Of a DNA stretch of 64,000 nt, positions 47,971 through 60,133 are shown piece by piece. Made by a program: the position numbers and the translations under genes. Position 1 is the first letter of the stretch. Each line of letters opens with the position of its first letter. Origin of the DNA: Lepidodermella squamata (Eukaryota; Gastrotricha); NCBI GenBank assembly GCA_047495785.1, contig JBLDXI010000050.1, positions 1-64,000 on the forward strand, written 5' to 3'. Below the pieces are notes generated by a model. That model had not been told where the DNA came from. It did not search any database and saw nothing but the letters and a program-made list of their open reading frames with translations.

Positions 47971-48847
47971 AACGTCGTTGACTCCATATGAATCCGAATA
48001 AAATGTTTACAATGCAGGCGTACGGTGTATAATACCTAACTCATTGTGACGACTAAAGCGCCATAACGCGTCGCACGCAGCAACCAATAGCTCTCAAGCG
48101 CTCAATCATTCTGAAATCTTGCTACGGATTCAGTTGTAATCCGGCGAATTGAGTACAGGTAGATTCCCTGACGGTTGTTTTTTATTTGAGATGAAATGAA
48201 GCGTGTGCAGTCATGCGTGTTGATCATGACCAATAAACAGCTCGATATTGAAATGACTTGCATAAAGCAAGTTTCTCGTGGGGCTTATTTTGCCCAAATG
48301 AAAACTAGACTGTGCTCTTGCGTCTGTCAGATCTAATTGGTGTTTTTTACACGTGGCAAAACGTAGTTTTTTTGCTTTCCAGGGTTCAAAGTCCCCGACT
48401 GAAAAATTTCGTATTCTCTCGAAAAGTTACACGTGTAATTATTGCATTACTTAATCTATAACATCAGCACTGATTGATATATATTGCCAAAATATCGACA
48501 TACAGAGACGGTTTCGGCAGCTATTATGCTTGGCTCCATCGTACTTACATTCGAAAACCTGCCAAATTTTTAGATAGCATTCGTGGGTTCAAACAAAGTA
48601 TGTCTGCCATGATGCGCAGCAGTTTTTATTCTTGAATGAATTGTGCCATGGGCATCAGTCTTCGCTTTTATAAACCCTCAAGATGGCTAATCTTACGTTG
48701 GCGATCATCGCTGCCACCTTAGCCGCGGTCACAGCTTGCCCTGCGACGTCGACGACGACGACCTCGACGCCAACAACTCCGCGCTCACCAAGCCCTTCGT
48801 GTCCGACATGCCCGGTTACATCTGCTTAAGCTTCTGGTAACTGTGCG

Positions 48848-51800
48848 CAGGGGTTTATCCAGCCTTCTGGCTCAGGGGATGGGTAGCTACATTTCAGGGG
48901 TATTTTGCTACTCAAAAATTTGCCCGCTCGCTCGCTGCGCTCGCTCGCGTCTTCTATTTCACACCTCAATCCGCCTTAATTTCAAACAAACTCAATTTTT
49001 CGTTTATTTTCTTTCATGTTCGCTTCAGCGATCGAATTTTTTTCATAAATTAGTCAGTAATCAACAACAGAATCGAAACAGAAATTACAATCGGCGGTTA
49101 GACCTCATAAAAAATTTAAAAACGCGTGAGATGAAATCATCGTAAGTTTTTTGAACGATTTCAGGGCAATTCCGGACCGGCGGAATTGACGGGCCGTGAA
49201 AGACGCAGTACAGGGCGTTGTTGATGTGTTGCTGATTCAGGCGAGAGCGTAGGTCGGTCAAAACTCGGTTCAGGGCGGAAAATTTGCGTTCAACTGAAGC
49301 TGTGGTCCACGGGAGGAGAAGCAAACGGATAGAAAGCCGGCGCAGATGTGGGGTCAAATGCTTGAAAATTGGATTGCTAGCCAGCTTTTTCAAATCCACA
49401 GGCTCAGGAATGGTTTTGAAACTGGCCCATTCTCGTTCCATCTTCGAAGCTTCGGACAAAGGCAAGCCAGCGGCCTCGCAACCCTATAAAAATAATAAAT
49501 TTCAAATTTCTTCCAATATTCAAAAACTCAATTAACTTACCAATTTGAAGTCAGGATCTTGCTTCTTCATAAACTTCCCAAGGAAGTGTTTCAAGGGCGT
49601 GAGCGGCTTGATCATCCTTTCGGTTAGGTTCTCGATGATAGAATCGCGATAGGACTCGACTTCGACTGCCAGAGAATCGATATTCTCACGCTCGATAACC
49701 TTGAAGCCGTTTTGCTCTAACAAATCCGCGTAATAGTTCGCCTTTTCGACCATCGCCTCGATTGTGACTTGTTTAATCTCAGCAATGGCGAGTTCAGCTC
49801 CCAGCAAGACATCTCCGGGATCGAGCACCTTTTTCTGGAGATAAACAGCTACGCCGGCGAGAGGGCCCACGATCGAATTTAGGGTCGATAGTGCGACAAG
49901 GCTGGAGAAACGACGAAATAAAGTTCCAAGGCCCCTTGCCTCTGCGGATTTAGGGTCATCACTTTCAGCAATCTGTCAAATTTAAATTCATTATTATAGC
50001 CTAAAAATCAAATTCAGCTACTCACCTTTTCCAGCGTTTTCATGATTGGAACAAATTTGTCGAGGACGCGTTCGATCGCAGCGTCGTATGATAGCCAACG
50101 AGTAGCTCCAGGGACAACCAGCTGATGAATATCGGCGCCCATCGAAATTTGCTGCTCTTCAAACAGCGTGGTTCTCTTGTTGCTGTTCGTGATGAGAACC
50201 ACGAGGGTATTGAGGTTGGAAACCGTTTTGCCAAAAAGGGCGAACAGTTTGGCTGATTTTACTACGACTAGTTGAAGCTGGTGGTTGTAGCAATGAATAT
50301 AGACGAGGTGGCTCTCAGGACCCTGCTCGTCTCGAATCAGCTTCTGCACCCCATTATTGCAGCCCGAATAAGCAGCGGCGCCATCGAACCCGCACGAAGC
50401 CATTTCTTCGATCGATAAATTTGCGTTGTTCAATTGAACTTTAATGTCGTCCAGAAGCGAAACTGCGGATGTGTCGTGAACCCGGCTGAGGCCAATAAAG
50501 CCTTCGCAGACCTCCCCATCGGGGTCAAGATATCGCACAACATGCGAAACTTGTTCGTGAGAGCACACGTCCGTCGTTTCATCGCCCATATACGAATAGG
50601 CCTCGTACTCGGCTACTGAATCGGATATCTAAAAAAATTTAAAAAATTTAAAAAAATTTAAAAAAATTAATCCGAATTTATAAAATTTTTTAAAAAATAT
50701 CTGTTTGATTTGGCTACGAGATTGCCTATTGAAAAAGTTTAACTAATTTCCCCTAAATTTCCGAGAATCGCGAATTTCAAGTATTAAAATTTACCTCTCG
50801 AATAACTTCTTCGCGAATACTTTCACCGCAACACTCGAGCAAATTCGTAATCGAAGTCGTAGACAGGTAAGTAGCGTTGTCAGGCCGTGATTGAAGCCAT
50901 TGCCACAGCTCAGGGTTGGTTTGACAATGAGTAGCAACCAGAGGCTCCCAGTTGGTTGTATGTGGAATTTCGGACTTGAAAATTCCGAACGCGACTTTGA
51001 TCAATTTTGGGAAAAAAGTGCCGTTAGAATCTGCGGCGCGTTTTTCCTGCTGTGCCAATGAGATGTCAATTTCCACCTGCTTAGTAGGAGCGTGCTAAAA
51101 GGATAAAAATTGAAAAATTAAAAATTGATATTTTTCAATTTAATTTAATTTAAAATGACTGATTTTTGACAAAAAATTTTATAAAAATCTCGTAAATATC
51201 TAAGAATTTAACAAAGCCCAGTTTGACGCTTTAAAAATCAATCTTCAAAAGTAAAATTTGATAAACAAGAATTGACAATTTTCGAAGATTCATTGAGCAC
51301 GGATTTTTCAAATTTTATAATGGATAATAGCTAAAAATGGGATAAAATGTGGGCAGAAAAAAATTAAAAATAAAAAAATCACCTCAACTGCTATCTTGTG
51401 GTTGTTGCTTCGTTCGTGCTTTCTCGCCTTAGCTGCGAGTAAATTGTAATTCGTAAACGGCTGAGTGACCCACGCGCCGCCGCCAGACTGTGATCGAATC
51501 GTAATTTTCTTGGCTTGGTAAGCTTCTTTGCAGACTTTGCAAAATTTGCCCTCTGCTGTTGACACCATCCAGTCGAAAGAAGCCGCCTTAGTCGGGGCAA
51601 GTTTTCGTTTCTTGGCTCGCGGCTCCTCTGCAATTTCGACTACGTCGTCGTCACTAGTCTCTTCGCCGCTTATTTCGCTGTTCACGTCGCTATCATCAGG
51701 GAGCGGCGTTGAAATCGCGACTGAGTGGAGATCAAATGCGCTCGAATTTGTCGAAGAAATGCTGGCCTGTTGTCCTAATTGACGAGATTCGGGTCGAGAG

Positions 51801-52553
51801 GAAGCGCGTCGCGACTGCTGAGAAGACGATCGCACTGGCTGTGACTGCCCCTGAGAAGACGGCCGCTGTAGCTCGTGAGACGTTGTTGGTCTGCTTGTCG
51901 CGCCGCGACTGACAAACGCATCCATCGACATGTTTTTCACCGGCGGTGGTTTCGATTTAACCATTTCAGCGGTTTTAAAGCGAGAGAGTCAAATTGAAAT
52001 AATACGCGATTTGTGTGAAATGAGCGTTTACCTGGACTGCGGCGTTCAAAAGCGTAACAAAACCCTTGACATAAAGCGCGACGCGCCCGCGCGCACGTAA
52101 CCCACTTGATTATAATGTAACGTGCAGCGAACAGCGAACGACGAGCGAAAACACTTCATTAACAGCCGTCTCCAAAACTGTGCATATGCAAACTAGGTTT
52201 CAGGGCTGTAACTGGCGCTTTCAACAACGACCCGACAAAATAGTTTACGTCTTTTATTCACTTTATATACCAATCGTTCACGTACCGCTCACATCGAATT
52301 GCAATCGAATGGCCCCACAAAACCAGCACATGATGTGATAGGGGTGGGCTATTATGTAGGGTGAGGGGGGGGGGGGTGGTATATCAAACTCCACGGATTT
52401 AGATAGAACAGCGAGAGGCCATCATTTTCCGCTTTTGCCCGCGCTCATAGCGCTTAAATTGAATGAATTACCCCTGAATTAATTTGAGGGGTCGGTCACC
52501 CGATTTGAGGGGATGGCCAGGGGATGGCCAGGGGATGGCTGGATAAATCTCTG
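48848..52553 (-). mobile_element. hAT transposon, complete, with 8-bp target duplication
   Basis: The terminal inverted repeats are CAGGGGTTTATCCAGCC at the left and, reverse-complemented, CAGAGATTTATCCAGCC at the right. The flanks carry a perfect 8-base duplication ACTGTGCG (48840-48847 and 52554-52561), as hAT elements make. Sub-terminal AGGGGATGG motifs are repeated near both ends. Length is 3,706 bases. It encodes one transposase on the minus strand. Confidence 0.95.
49085..51964 (-). CDS. hAT-family transposase
   Basis: The five exons are 51964-51383, 51094-50795, 50628-50026, 49973-49541 and 49483-49085, with phase-0 joins. The Ser-rich N-terminus is followed by a TTF/BED-like zinc-finger region (FDWMVSTAEGKFCKVC...HERSNNHK). 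The catalytic core has MGDETTDVCSHEQ (first Asp) and MASCGFDGAAAYSG (second Asp). The C-terminal dimerisation block is LPWTTASVERKFSALNRVL with the Glu expected as the third catalytic residue. One frame slip is seen in exon 4, where a run of four Ts near 49921 gives +1 (GTLFRRFSS in one frame, lost in the other). The protein is about 675 residues. It may be inactive because of the slip, or the slip is a sequence error. Confidence 0.85.
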
Positions 52554-52876
52554 ACTGTGCGGCAGCCGGGTGCACGGCGAATCAAATTTGCGCTGTGATT
52601 GGTCTGAATTGTATCACGAAATGTTCAACCGAATTTTCCAATTTCAGAGCGGTTACAACTTGTGTCAGATAACTACGGCCGGTACAGGTTCTGGCGTTGG
52701 GGTAACACTCCGATTTTCCACATCAGGATCCGGGCTTGCATGCGCTACAACGCCAACAGCTCGGGTAAAGGAACAATCGATCCCAAATCCTCTTCAAGTA
52801 TCAATGTTTAATTTAAGGCTGCTACTGTCTTCAAAATTCTTAATTACCCTAGGTATCAAATCTTGTTAAGATCTTA

Positions 52877-53746
52877 TAGTGCGTTCACAAACTACTTCGG
52901 AGAGGCGTCCGAAGTTTTCGGCCACCGAAGTTTCGTAACAGGCCTCCGAAGTTGCGTAATCTCCGCCCGAAGTTTAGATTTTCGTTCACAAACGCGCGCA
53001 CTTCGGCCAGCGCCGCCGAAGTTTTAACAATAGGCGGTGCGCGCGCACCGAACAAAGGACGCGCACAAACGTCGGTTCGGAGAGCCCCAAAACTGCTCTC
53101 CGAAGTGCCTCCGAACCGAAGTTTGAGCGCGTCCGAAGTTATTACGCACGCACGCAAACACGCGCGCGCGCACACAGCCACTTGACCACACTGTACCAGG
53201 CGCCTCAAATTTGTCTTTCCGGTGATATTTGACAATGCGATCCGTTTCATTAGCCATTAAAAAATTACATAGCAATAGTGATAAGCATTTAGATACTGAG
53301 AAATTAATATTGCAAAAATGTCCGGTTTCTATGGCGAATTTTTAAATCTAGAAATAGCGCGGCTCGTATGGAAAAAGTGGCTTTGATGAGAATGCGCGAG
53401 AATATTTTAGCAAATATTTTTTTATAGCGAATCTGGTGAACTGAGCGCTGAAATTTAGCTTCTTTTTATCCTCATCAGAAGGCGCGTCTCATTATGCAAA
53501 CAATTCGGAGAATTAAGGTAAAATGGAAAAAAATTGCATTGAGCCTGAGTAAGAGCCATACCCGCGCGTGGTGTGTGAGCGAGCGGCCAAACTTCGGCCG
53601 CGAACAATAGAAACTTCGGTCGTCACGCTGCGCGCGCGCGTAGAAAATGCCACTGATAAGGCCGCCGAAGTTTTGCTATTTCTCTCCGAAGTTTCTACTT
53701 CGCTCTCCGAAGCGGTCGGTCTCCGAAGTAGTTTGTGAACGCACTA
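52877..53746. mobile_element. Harbinger-like MITE with 27-bp perfect TIRs
   Basis: The ends start TAGTGCGTTCACAAACTACT and match perfectly over 27 bases when reverse-complemented. TTA stands on both sides (52874-52876 and 53747-53749), a 3-base target duplication as made by PIF/Harbinger elements. The 870-base interior has no transposase. It is packed with CCGAAGT / ACTTCGG motifs on both strands, mostly in the outer thirds. Confidence 0.9.
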
Positions 53747-53749
53747 TTA

Positions 53750-54050
53750 GGTGAACTTGCCAAGATCCATCAAAGATGCACACGACCTTGCACCGATTTG
53801 CAACGATTTGGGTTCAAAGATCTTAGTAGATTATTTAAGATCTTCAGTGTTATTTAAAGATCATTCAAAGATGACGTTATTAAAGAATTGTTTTTACTGG
53901 CGCCCACTGACCACGGAACCGCACCCGCATGAACGCAACAAGGCATAAAACACGTCGAAAATGTCAGAATTGTCTACTTTATTAACGAAGAAATTGGCTT
54001 TTCACTACAAAAACACGATATAAAACCCGCCTTCCACCAAGCACGACATT
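53750..54050. other. Region without a supported gene
   Basis: A short stretch with repeated AAGATC words (AAGATCCATC, AAGATCTTAG, AAGATCTTCAG, AAAGATCATTC). No gene is seen. Confidence 0.35.
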
Positions 54051-54059
54051 AATATTTTC

Positions 54060-54475
54060 ACAACACATTCAACTGATTGTCTCGAAAAGCGGCCGCAACA
54101 ACGCCAGCAGCCGGTTCAGCGTCATCGGTAACAGTAGCAGCACCAGCGCGCGTTGCACGAAAATGGCGGTGGCGGCGTCGGCACCATTGGTTAACAGCAG
54201 CGCGGGCGCGGTCAAATCACTGAATTTCGTCGCTGAAAAGCAAGCGAAAAGTGTATGTTTAAAAAGATGAGCTCAGTGGAAAACGACAGAAATTTGCAAC
54301 AAAATTCAATTTGAAATATTTGACCTATTTACGATCGTAGCCGCGGTTTCGCGTAGCCTCGTCGTCTTAGCCTCCAGATGCTCAACGCGGGTCGCCTGCA
54401 GACATAAATCGTCGGCGAAGTCAAGGTCGTGCAGCTGCGTGAACAACATCCTGCTAATGCCGATTAGGATTAGTG
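54060..54475 (-). pseudogene. Non-LTR retrotransposon reverse transcriptase fragment
   Basis: On the minus strand 54450-54330 reads MLFTQLHDLDFADDLCLQAT...EAKTTRLRETAA. FADD is the polymerase active-site motif, and LDDLDFADDLALL-type sequence is typical of RTE/CR1-like LINEs. The rest is lost or diverged. It is not related closely to the relic at 44.9 kb. Confidence 0.6.
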
Positions 54476-54809
54476 ACTGCACGCATTACGAATTCAATCG
54501 GCGCAAAGATGCAGCACATGTAAATTGAAAGGATGCACTTATTTATGTTTAATTGAAGTGTTGGCTTGAGGCCGACATTCTATGGCCAACTGCCAACCAC
54601 GTAATTTTATTCCATTGGCCGACGGCCAATCGTACATGAGTACCGGCGCAAGCACACTGGTCATCTTAGCACTGGTGTAATATTGCTAAACTTTTTACTC
54701 TTTTGCTCTTTCCCCTTAGTTCACAATACAATGGCAAAAAAGTGATATCATATACCAGAGTTTTTTTTAAGGGGTGGACATGGTTGACAATGTCAACACC
54801 AAAGCGGGT

Positions 54810-55040
54810 CAATGTCAACACCAAAACAAGGCGCATCACCCGGGCCAGACAGCAAAATGAGAATTTATCCCACTGATTTGTTAATTTTTAGAGGTTTAGG
54901 AGCGTGTTTCAGTTGGAAATCTTCAAAGTTTTCTCGCTTCGCTCGCTTTTTAGCGGAGTTTAGCAAATACAGGAATTACAATTTCCATTCTTGACAGCTC
55001 CGGGATCCAAGATCGCACCCTGCGGCCGAGGGAGAGAATT
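54810..55040 (+). repeat. Dispersed repeat also found in the inverted duplication
   Basis: It shares GGAGCGTGTTTCAGTTGGAA-like sequence, CTCGCTTCGCTCG and ATCCAAGATCGCACCCTGC with 3490-3660 (and inverted at about 8990-9160). It is diverged, with no coding content. Confidence 0.6.
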
Positions 55041-55498
55041 GAACCGCCTTAGAATAACCCTTTTGATTTAAGCTCTTATTCCTGAAAAATGTCCACCGAA
55101 TTGAAAAATAACAAGAACATTTCTGAGATTGACTAATGGCTTTTATATTTTCTTACGTTTACTCACGGGTAACATCGTGCAAGTCGCTAGAGTGCCTCGC
55201 GGAGAGATTCGTCATCATGACGCGAAAAACATCCTATTTTAGGCCACTTTCAGCCAAAATTACGTGAAAGACCGTTAGCTAAAGCTCGCTGCGCTCGCAA
55301 GTTTACATATGTCTAATCATTGCTCACTATCAACAGAATCGAAGTATTGAGAAATGACGATATCGCGAGCGAGCGTAGCGAGCGAGCGAACGATTTTTAT
55401 ATCCATGTCTTTATGTCAACACCAAAAAACATAAAGTCAACACCATTGGATTCCTTAAAAAACACACTGCATATACATATATAAAAACATTCGTTTAG

Positions 55499-55888
55499 TA
55501 CCGTACTGCCCGAAAAAAATGTCAGCCTCGAATAAATGACAGCCTCAAATAAATGTCAGAGGTTAGAGGTCGTTCGAAATAATAAATGTCAGGCCCGAAA
55601 TAAATGTCAGGTCAATAGGGGGACAATACTGAAAATCACTAATGAGGTCATTATAGCCATTCTGAATGGAGATAATTTCTACTCTTAGCATTTAGAAAGG
55701 TCAATTTTGGGTAAAAATACGTAGAATCTCAGGGAAATGTATGCCATTTTGGTTACCTAGGCAGTTACTCATTGGTTCGGATGAATAAATGTCAGGCCCG
55801 AAATAAATGGCAGTCCCTTTTAAATGTCAGGGGTTCATCAACGTTTGAAAAAAACAAATGTCATGGTTTTTGTCCGGGCAGTACGGTA
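55499..55888. mobile_element. Tc1-like MITE, copy 2 (inverted)
   Basis: TA-CCGTACTGCCCG and CGGGCAGTACGG-TA ends. The 386-base body matches copy 1 at 43293-43676 as its reverse complement. Confidence 0.85.
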
Positions 55889-56867
55889 ATTTAGAATCTA
55901 CAAGTAGAGTTAGTATTTACAACTTATGGGTCGGCTAAAATAGCGGCTGGTCCGGAAAGTTATAGGTGATGCTTGGGGTGACCAATTAGCCAGATATTTT
56001 TATTTGCCACGTGTATATTCGGTCGTCTGGTTATCGGTCATCCTATTGAAAGGGGCCTGCCTAACGCCTCCTCCTATGAGGTGCTCGCACCGCCAATCAT
56101 TTCTCATCAGCGTCACCTCGTCTCGTTCAGCGAACGGCGGAACTTGCTTGAAGTTAATTCCTTGCCGGAAGAGTTATTCGGGCGTTAAGCGTCAAAGCGC
56201 GGGATCTGATACATCTGATATTTGATACAACCAGCACCTCCTCCTGCCGGCTCCTTGGTTATACCTGGCGCATAATTCTCTCCGTCAACACTACTTTCCA
56301 GGTGCGATATTCGAGAGTACGCAGCGCCCTCTCGTTCGGCATTCTGTTCGGTAGTACAGCGGCCGGCTTCAAGGCGATGGGCACCGTCAGCATGAACATG
56401 AAGGGCGCTTCGTTTTCGCACTCACCGACACGGTACCGTCTCTGTGGAGCCGTGTAATTCGCTTGAAAGTGCTGCCGGAATAAAGAGTCTCAATCGTCGT
56501 CTTGTGGCGAAGGTGGCGATGGCTGGCCGCTGTTTGTGCTGGAATCGGCGTTCGCATTCGGGTATGGCGGTGGAGGCGGATGATATTCCACCACTATTTT
56601 TAGAAGAGTATTATTACGCGAACATTGAGCGCGTAACATGGATTATTTTACGCAGAAACGTGGAAAATTCGTCGAAATTGACCCAATTCATCGATCTTAT
56701 CTGGCGACGATAATTGTTGGCTACTCCTTCAGTCATCGCAGAATGATCGGCGTAGAAGACATAGCTGAACAACTGAACGCCAACCGACATGAGGGACGTG
56801 TTAATGCTTTAGACTTCGTGTTGTTAGTAAATAAAAACGTCGTAATCGGCATTATTTATTTGCGTTA
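55889..56867. other. Region with an unassigned open frame
   Basis: A frame from 56638 reads MDYFTQKRGKFVEIDPIHRS... for about 77 residues before running into the MITE at 56870. I recognise no family, and no splice partner is evident. It may be a fragment of a gene truncated by the insertion. The rest shows nothing. Confidence 0.3.
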
Positions 56868-57061
56868 TACCGTACTGCCCGAAATGTTGGGCCTGTCCTT
56901 TATTTTTTTCGAAGCAAGTCGAAACCCCGTCTTTTATTTGGGACCGTGGGCAACCTGACCATTATTTGAGGCCTGACCTTTATTATTTCGAATGACCCTT
57001 GGACCCCGTCTTATATTTGAGGCCGACCTTTATACGAGGCTGACTAACGGGCAATACGGTA
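56868..57061. mobile_element. Tc1-like MITE, short copy 3
   Basis: TA-CCGTACTGCCCG at the left and CGGGCAATACGG-TA at the right, one mismatch in the TIR. The 190-base interior keeps only the outer parts of the full copies. Confidence 0.8.
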
Positions 57062-57099
57062 TTTGCAGTAAGTCAAACATCAGGCAACATGCGCAACAT

Positions 57100-57180
57100 C
57101 GGCAACATCAGCCAAATCAGGCTATTATCGACCTGCTGAGGTTGTGAAATTGAAGTAGGTACAGATTAGTTGGATATGCG
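57100..57180 (+). pseudogene. Remnant of the ankyrin gene 3' end
   Basis: CAGGCTATTATCGAC and GCGAGACAATT match the last codons and the 3' flank of the gene at 14914-16355. It sits at the same place relative to the adjacent channel gene, so ankyrin 3' end and channel gene were duplicated together. Confidence 0.5.
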
Positions 57181-57273
57181 AGACAATTTAAATATTTTAG
57201 TTGTAATGATAGTTTTTTGGAAAAAATTATTCGAAAGTGTTGAATTTGAGTAACCGCTCAGTTTTCATCGGGA

Positions 57274-58475
57274 TTAGCTGAGCATTAATTGGAACAGAAT
57301 AAAGTCTGTGATCGTAACAGCCGACCCAATGATGAGATAAGTAGCTAGATCAAATGCCCTGATGTACGTCAACTTTGTACGACCAACACATTTCTTGAAC
57401 CAAGCAACATTAGCCAGGCCACACGTGACAATCGTGTACAGGGTCAAGACGCCGCCGGCCATAAATTTCCACGCAACCATGACAGTGATATAAACGACCT
57501 CGGAAGATTCTGGAATCATCGATGTGATCGCAGCTATAGTCATCGAATTCGCTAGAACAGCTGTTATATTTAAGGCAGATCTTTTCAAAGAGAAAATTAT
57601 CAATTTCCTAAAGAAACAACTCCCTACCTATTAGGATCAGCCGGGTCCATTATTAAGGCGACCATTTGAAAACAACGTATAGGGTGGTATGAAAAGTATA
57701 GCTAGATAATATATGGAATCGCGTTGTAGCGTGATTGTATACTTAATTCGGTCGTAAAACTTGTTGCCACTAGTAGAATAATCATTTTCCGTATCGATCG
57801 AGACGAAATTCCAAATTTCTGCTTCGTTTATGAAAGTTGGAAGAACCCTAAACGGCTGCATCGTAAAGTTGACGTCGCTTGTAGGATGGCTCGATACAAA
57901 TTTTAGCCCGCAAGAGAATCGATCAAACGGGAATTTTCGAAACGAAACATCCATACGCAGCTAGATACGAAATTTCCTGTCGCTTCCATAGTTGCTGAGA
58001 ACACTCGATTTTCACTCGTTACCTGTATCCATTCGCTTTTTGAGGAGATTATGTACGGCTCGCCGTTTGCTGTGTTCCCGTGAACAGCTCTCGGGTACCA
58101 GACTGGTCTCTCTTCTGGGAAGCCAACTGGCAATTCGAAGGCGATACTGTCGTTTTCGCAGGCAGTTATCGAATGGTTGCTTTCCAGCAATGAACAATCA
58201 ACTGGCTGCTCGCAATTGTATAGCCAGGTGAATTGCATCTTTCCATGGATTGTCATCGACCTTTCTACGTCATTGATATCGACGAGTCGGATAAACGTGA
58301 ATGAAGCGTAGACTACCAGAGGTTGCAGATTTCGGCAGCTTAATCTAGCATCGACGGGGAGATTTGGCGATACTATGTCCGGTTATTTGTTGGTAAGATC
58401 GTCCCAAATCTGCGAAATAGTACATGCACAGTTGTCTGCGAACAGTGAGAATGCAAAAACAATGCCTAGTCTCAT
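57274..58475 (-). pseudogene. Subfamily B Cys-loop channel, damaged
   Basis: The exon 2 part (57274-57585) codes M2-M4 and is open. The exon 1 part runs from the start at about 58475 (MRLGIVFAFSLFADNCAC, signal peptide) to M1. It has an in-frame stop (TAA) at about 58386 in DDLTNK*PDI, a two-base gain at about 57957 just before the Cys-loop, and a five-base loss in M1 at about 57668. Loop-A motif WYP.AVHGNTANGEP and the Cys-loop MDVSFRKFPFDRFSC are otherwise kept. The closest relative is the fragment at 16445-17410. It is a pseudogene unless several independent sequence errors explain it. Confidence 0.8.
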
Positions 58476-60133
58476 TGCAAAACATCGAAAGTACTAACTG
58501 GTCAATTTTCCAAACGACCGTGCCGATATTTAAGCTCTAGGTGAGCGGATGTAGGCAATTTTGAAATATTTGCGCAAGAATAATACATATTATACTACGT
58601 TTTTAACCACTAAAAGCGAAGTATCCCTTCCGGAAAATCCACCCTGTTTTGAGCTTTGCCATGGTCTATCGACTGCCCAAGCGATGACTCATCAGTATCC
58701 ACTTCCATTTCTCCATTTCTCTTTTCAATAAATTGGAATTCAATCACATTACCTTATTCAATTGAATGTTATCAGTAAAATTGATGAGTAAAGCACGAGC
58801 AGTTAACCTCGAAAGATGATTCCACGTCGCTACCGATATTCCCACTTATCAAAGTCATCGGTGCGAGGTGCGACTTTGATAACCTCAACTTTCCAAAGAT
58901 GTCTTGATATCACGAATCAAATGACCTGGACATGAGCCAACGGTCCTGCGTGACTAGGATGCGAAGTAAAAACGCAACGCCTAGTATCTTCATGGTCCCA
59001 TGTGCGAAATGCGTCGTGGCAATTATCAATGCCCGCAGTGTCAGAGTCGCACATAGGCTTCGTATCATTTTCGATTGGTTCTCACGAACTCAAAAATTTG
59101 AAAAGTACAACAATTGTTAATTTTGCAATTGTGGGTAAGGAAATATTTTCCCTTCATCTGCATTTCTCGTTCCTTGTTTGCTATTGAAAAGGACTAAGGC
59201 CTATTCATATAAGCTACAGTTTGATGAAGGCAGTCGGAAAACAGTAGCCGTGAAAGAACGGCATGAGCGAACAAAGATCTATCAACCATAATAGTGGAGA
59301 AGATTCGATCACAGCAAAGCCGAGGCGACCATTCCCATAGCCCGAATCATGTTAATTGCGACTATACCTTCTATAGATCTAGGATCTTTGATCGCCCCTA
59401 GGTTCAGGCTCATCGTAATTATTCGAACAATTTAATTCGCACATCGAAAAAAACGGCTGAACAATAGCTGAACAACAAACGGCACCCACTCCATCGAGGG
59501 ATAACAAACATGGGCGGTCAAAAACCGAGCTATCAACTCTTCTCTCGAATTTCCTTTGTCAGCGGTCAATTTATGCTGTTTTTCAATTTAATCAACATGT
59601 CTTTGCCACAATTTTCGCCATCGTCGTGAGTTTGCCACCAATTATTGACGATTTTCATTATTTCATTTGTTGTCTAAGGTATGTGTCACCGCTACCAATC
59701 CAATCGTGAATGATTTCGGCCTGAGTTGAACTTGCGGAACTTGCTGTCCAAAGATCTGCGTAACGTTAAAGGCGATTTCGGAAGACTAATGGATTTCGTA
59801 GCCCCGAAACACAGAGCTGCTGCTTTGTCTTATAGGTACATGAGTTCAATCGGTCCTTAGAGGTGTGCATGGCCAAATACCAAACGGGAGAACCTTACGA
59901 CGATTGTCCTCATCCTTACCATTTCAGCTGTCCTACTTGGCTATGCATTTTCGCTTGATTTTTCCCTAAATCGGCTTATAGGACAGTATTAAACATAATC
60001 TGCCAAATAGTATGCGGTAGACGCATATGCCCAACTTCAACTGTGCCAACATGGTTTTGCCGCTGTAAATATCAGCATCATCTTTCATCCTTCCATTTAG
60101 ATAATTTTTGGAATTATAATTTCCCATAGTGAA
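58476..60133. other. Region without a supported gene
   Basis: I find no convincing coding frame. A minus-strand ATG at 58993 opens a hydrophobic stretch (MKILGVAFLL) that could be a stranded signal-peptide exon, but no downstream exon is seen. Confidence 0.35.

Larger units (their letters stand above)
48683..52830 (+). pseudogene. Thr/Cys-rich secreted protein, copy C, split by a hAT transposon
   Basis: Exon 1 starts MANLTLAIIAATLAAVTACP at 48683, runs into a Thr/Pro stretch and meets a stop (TAA) at about 48825, just before the hAT insertion at 48848. The rest of exon 1 and exon 2 resume at 52562 (CAGATAACTACGGCCGGTAC shared with copy B, AcTpTA-like end). Exons 3 and 4 are missing. The next sequence is unrelated and carries a Harbinger-like MITE. 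It was already damaged or became so after insertion. Confidence 0.85.

Noticed and set aside
52885-53250. Open frames rich in Arg and Cys
   Set aside because: They are read from the CCGAAGT-packed interior of the Harbinger-like MITE.
56638-56958. Open frame of 106 residues
   Set aside because: Its last 30 residues are read from a MITE. The first part is kept only as an unassigned fragment.
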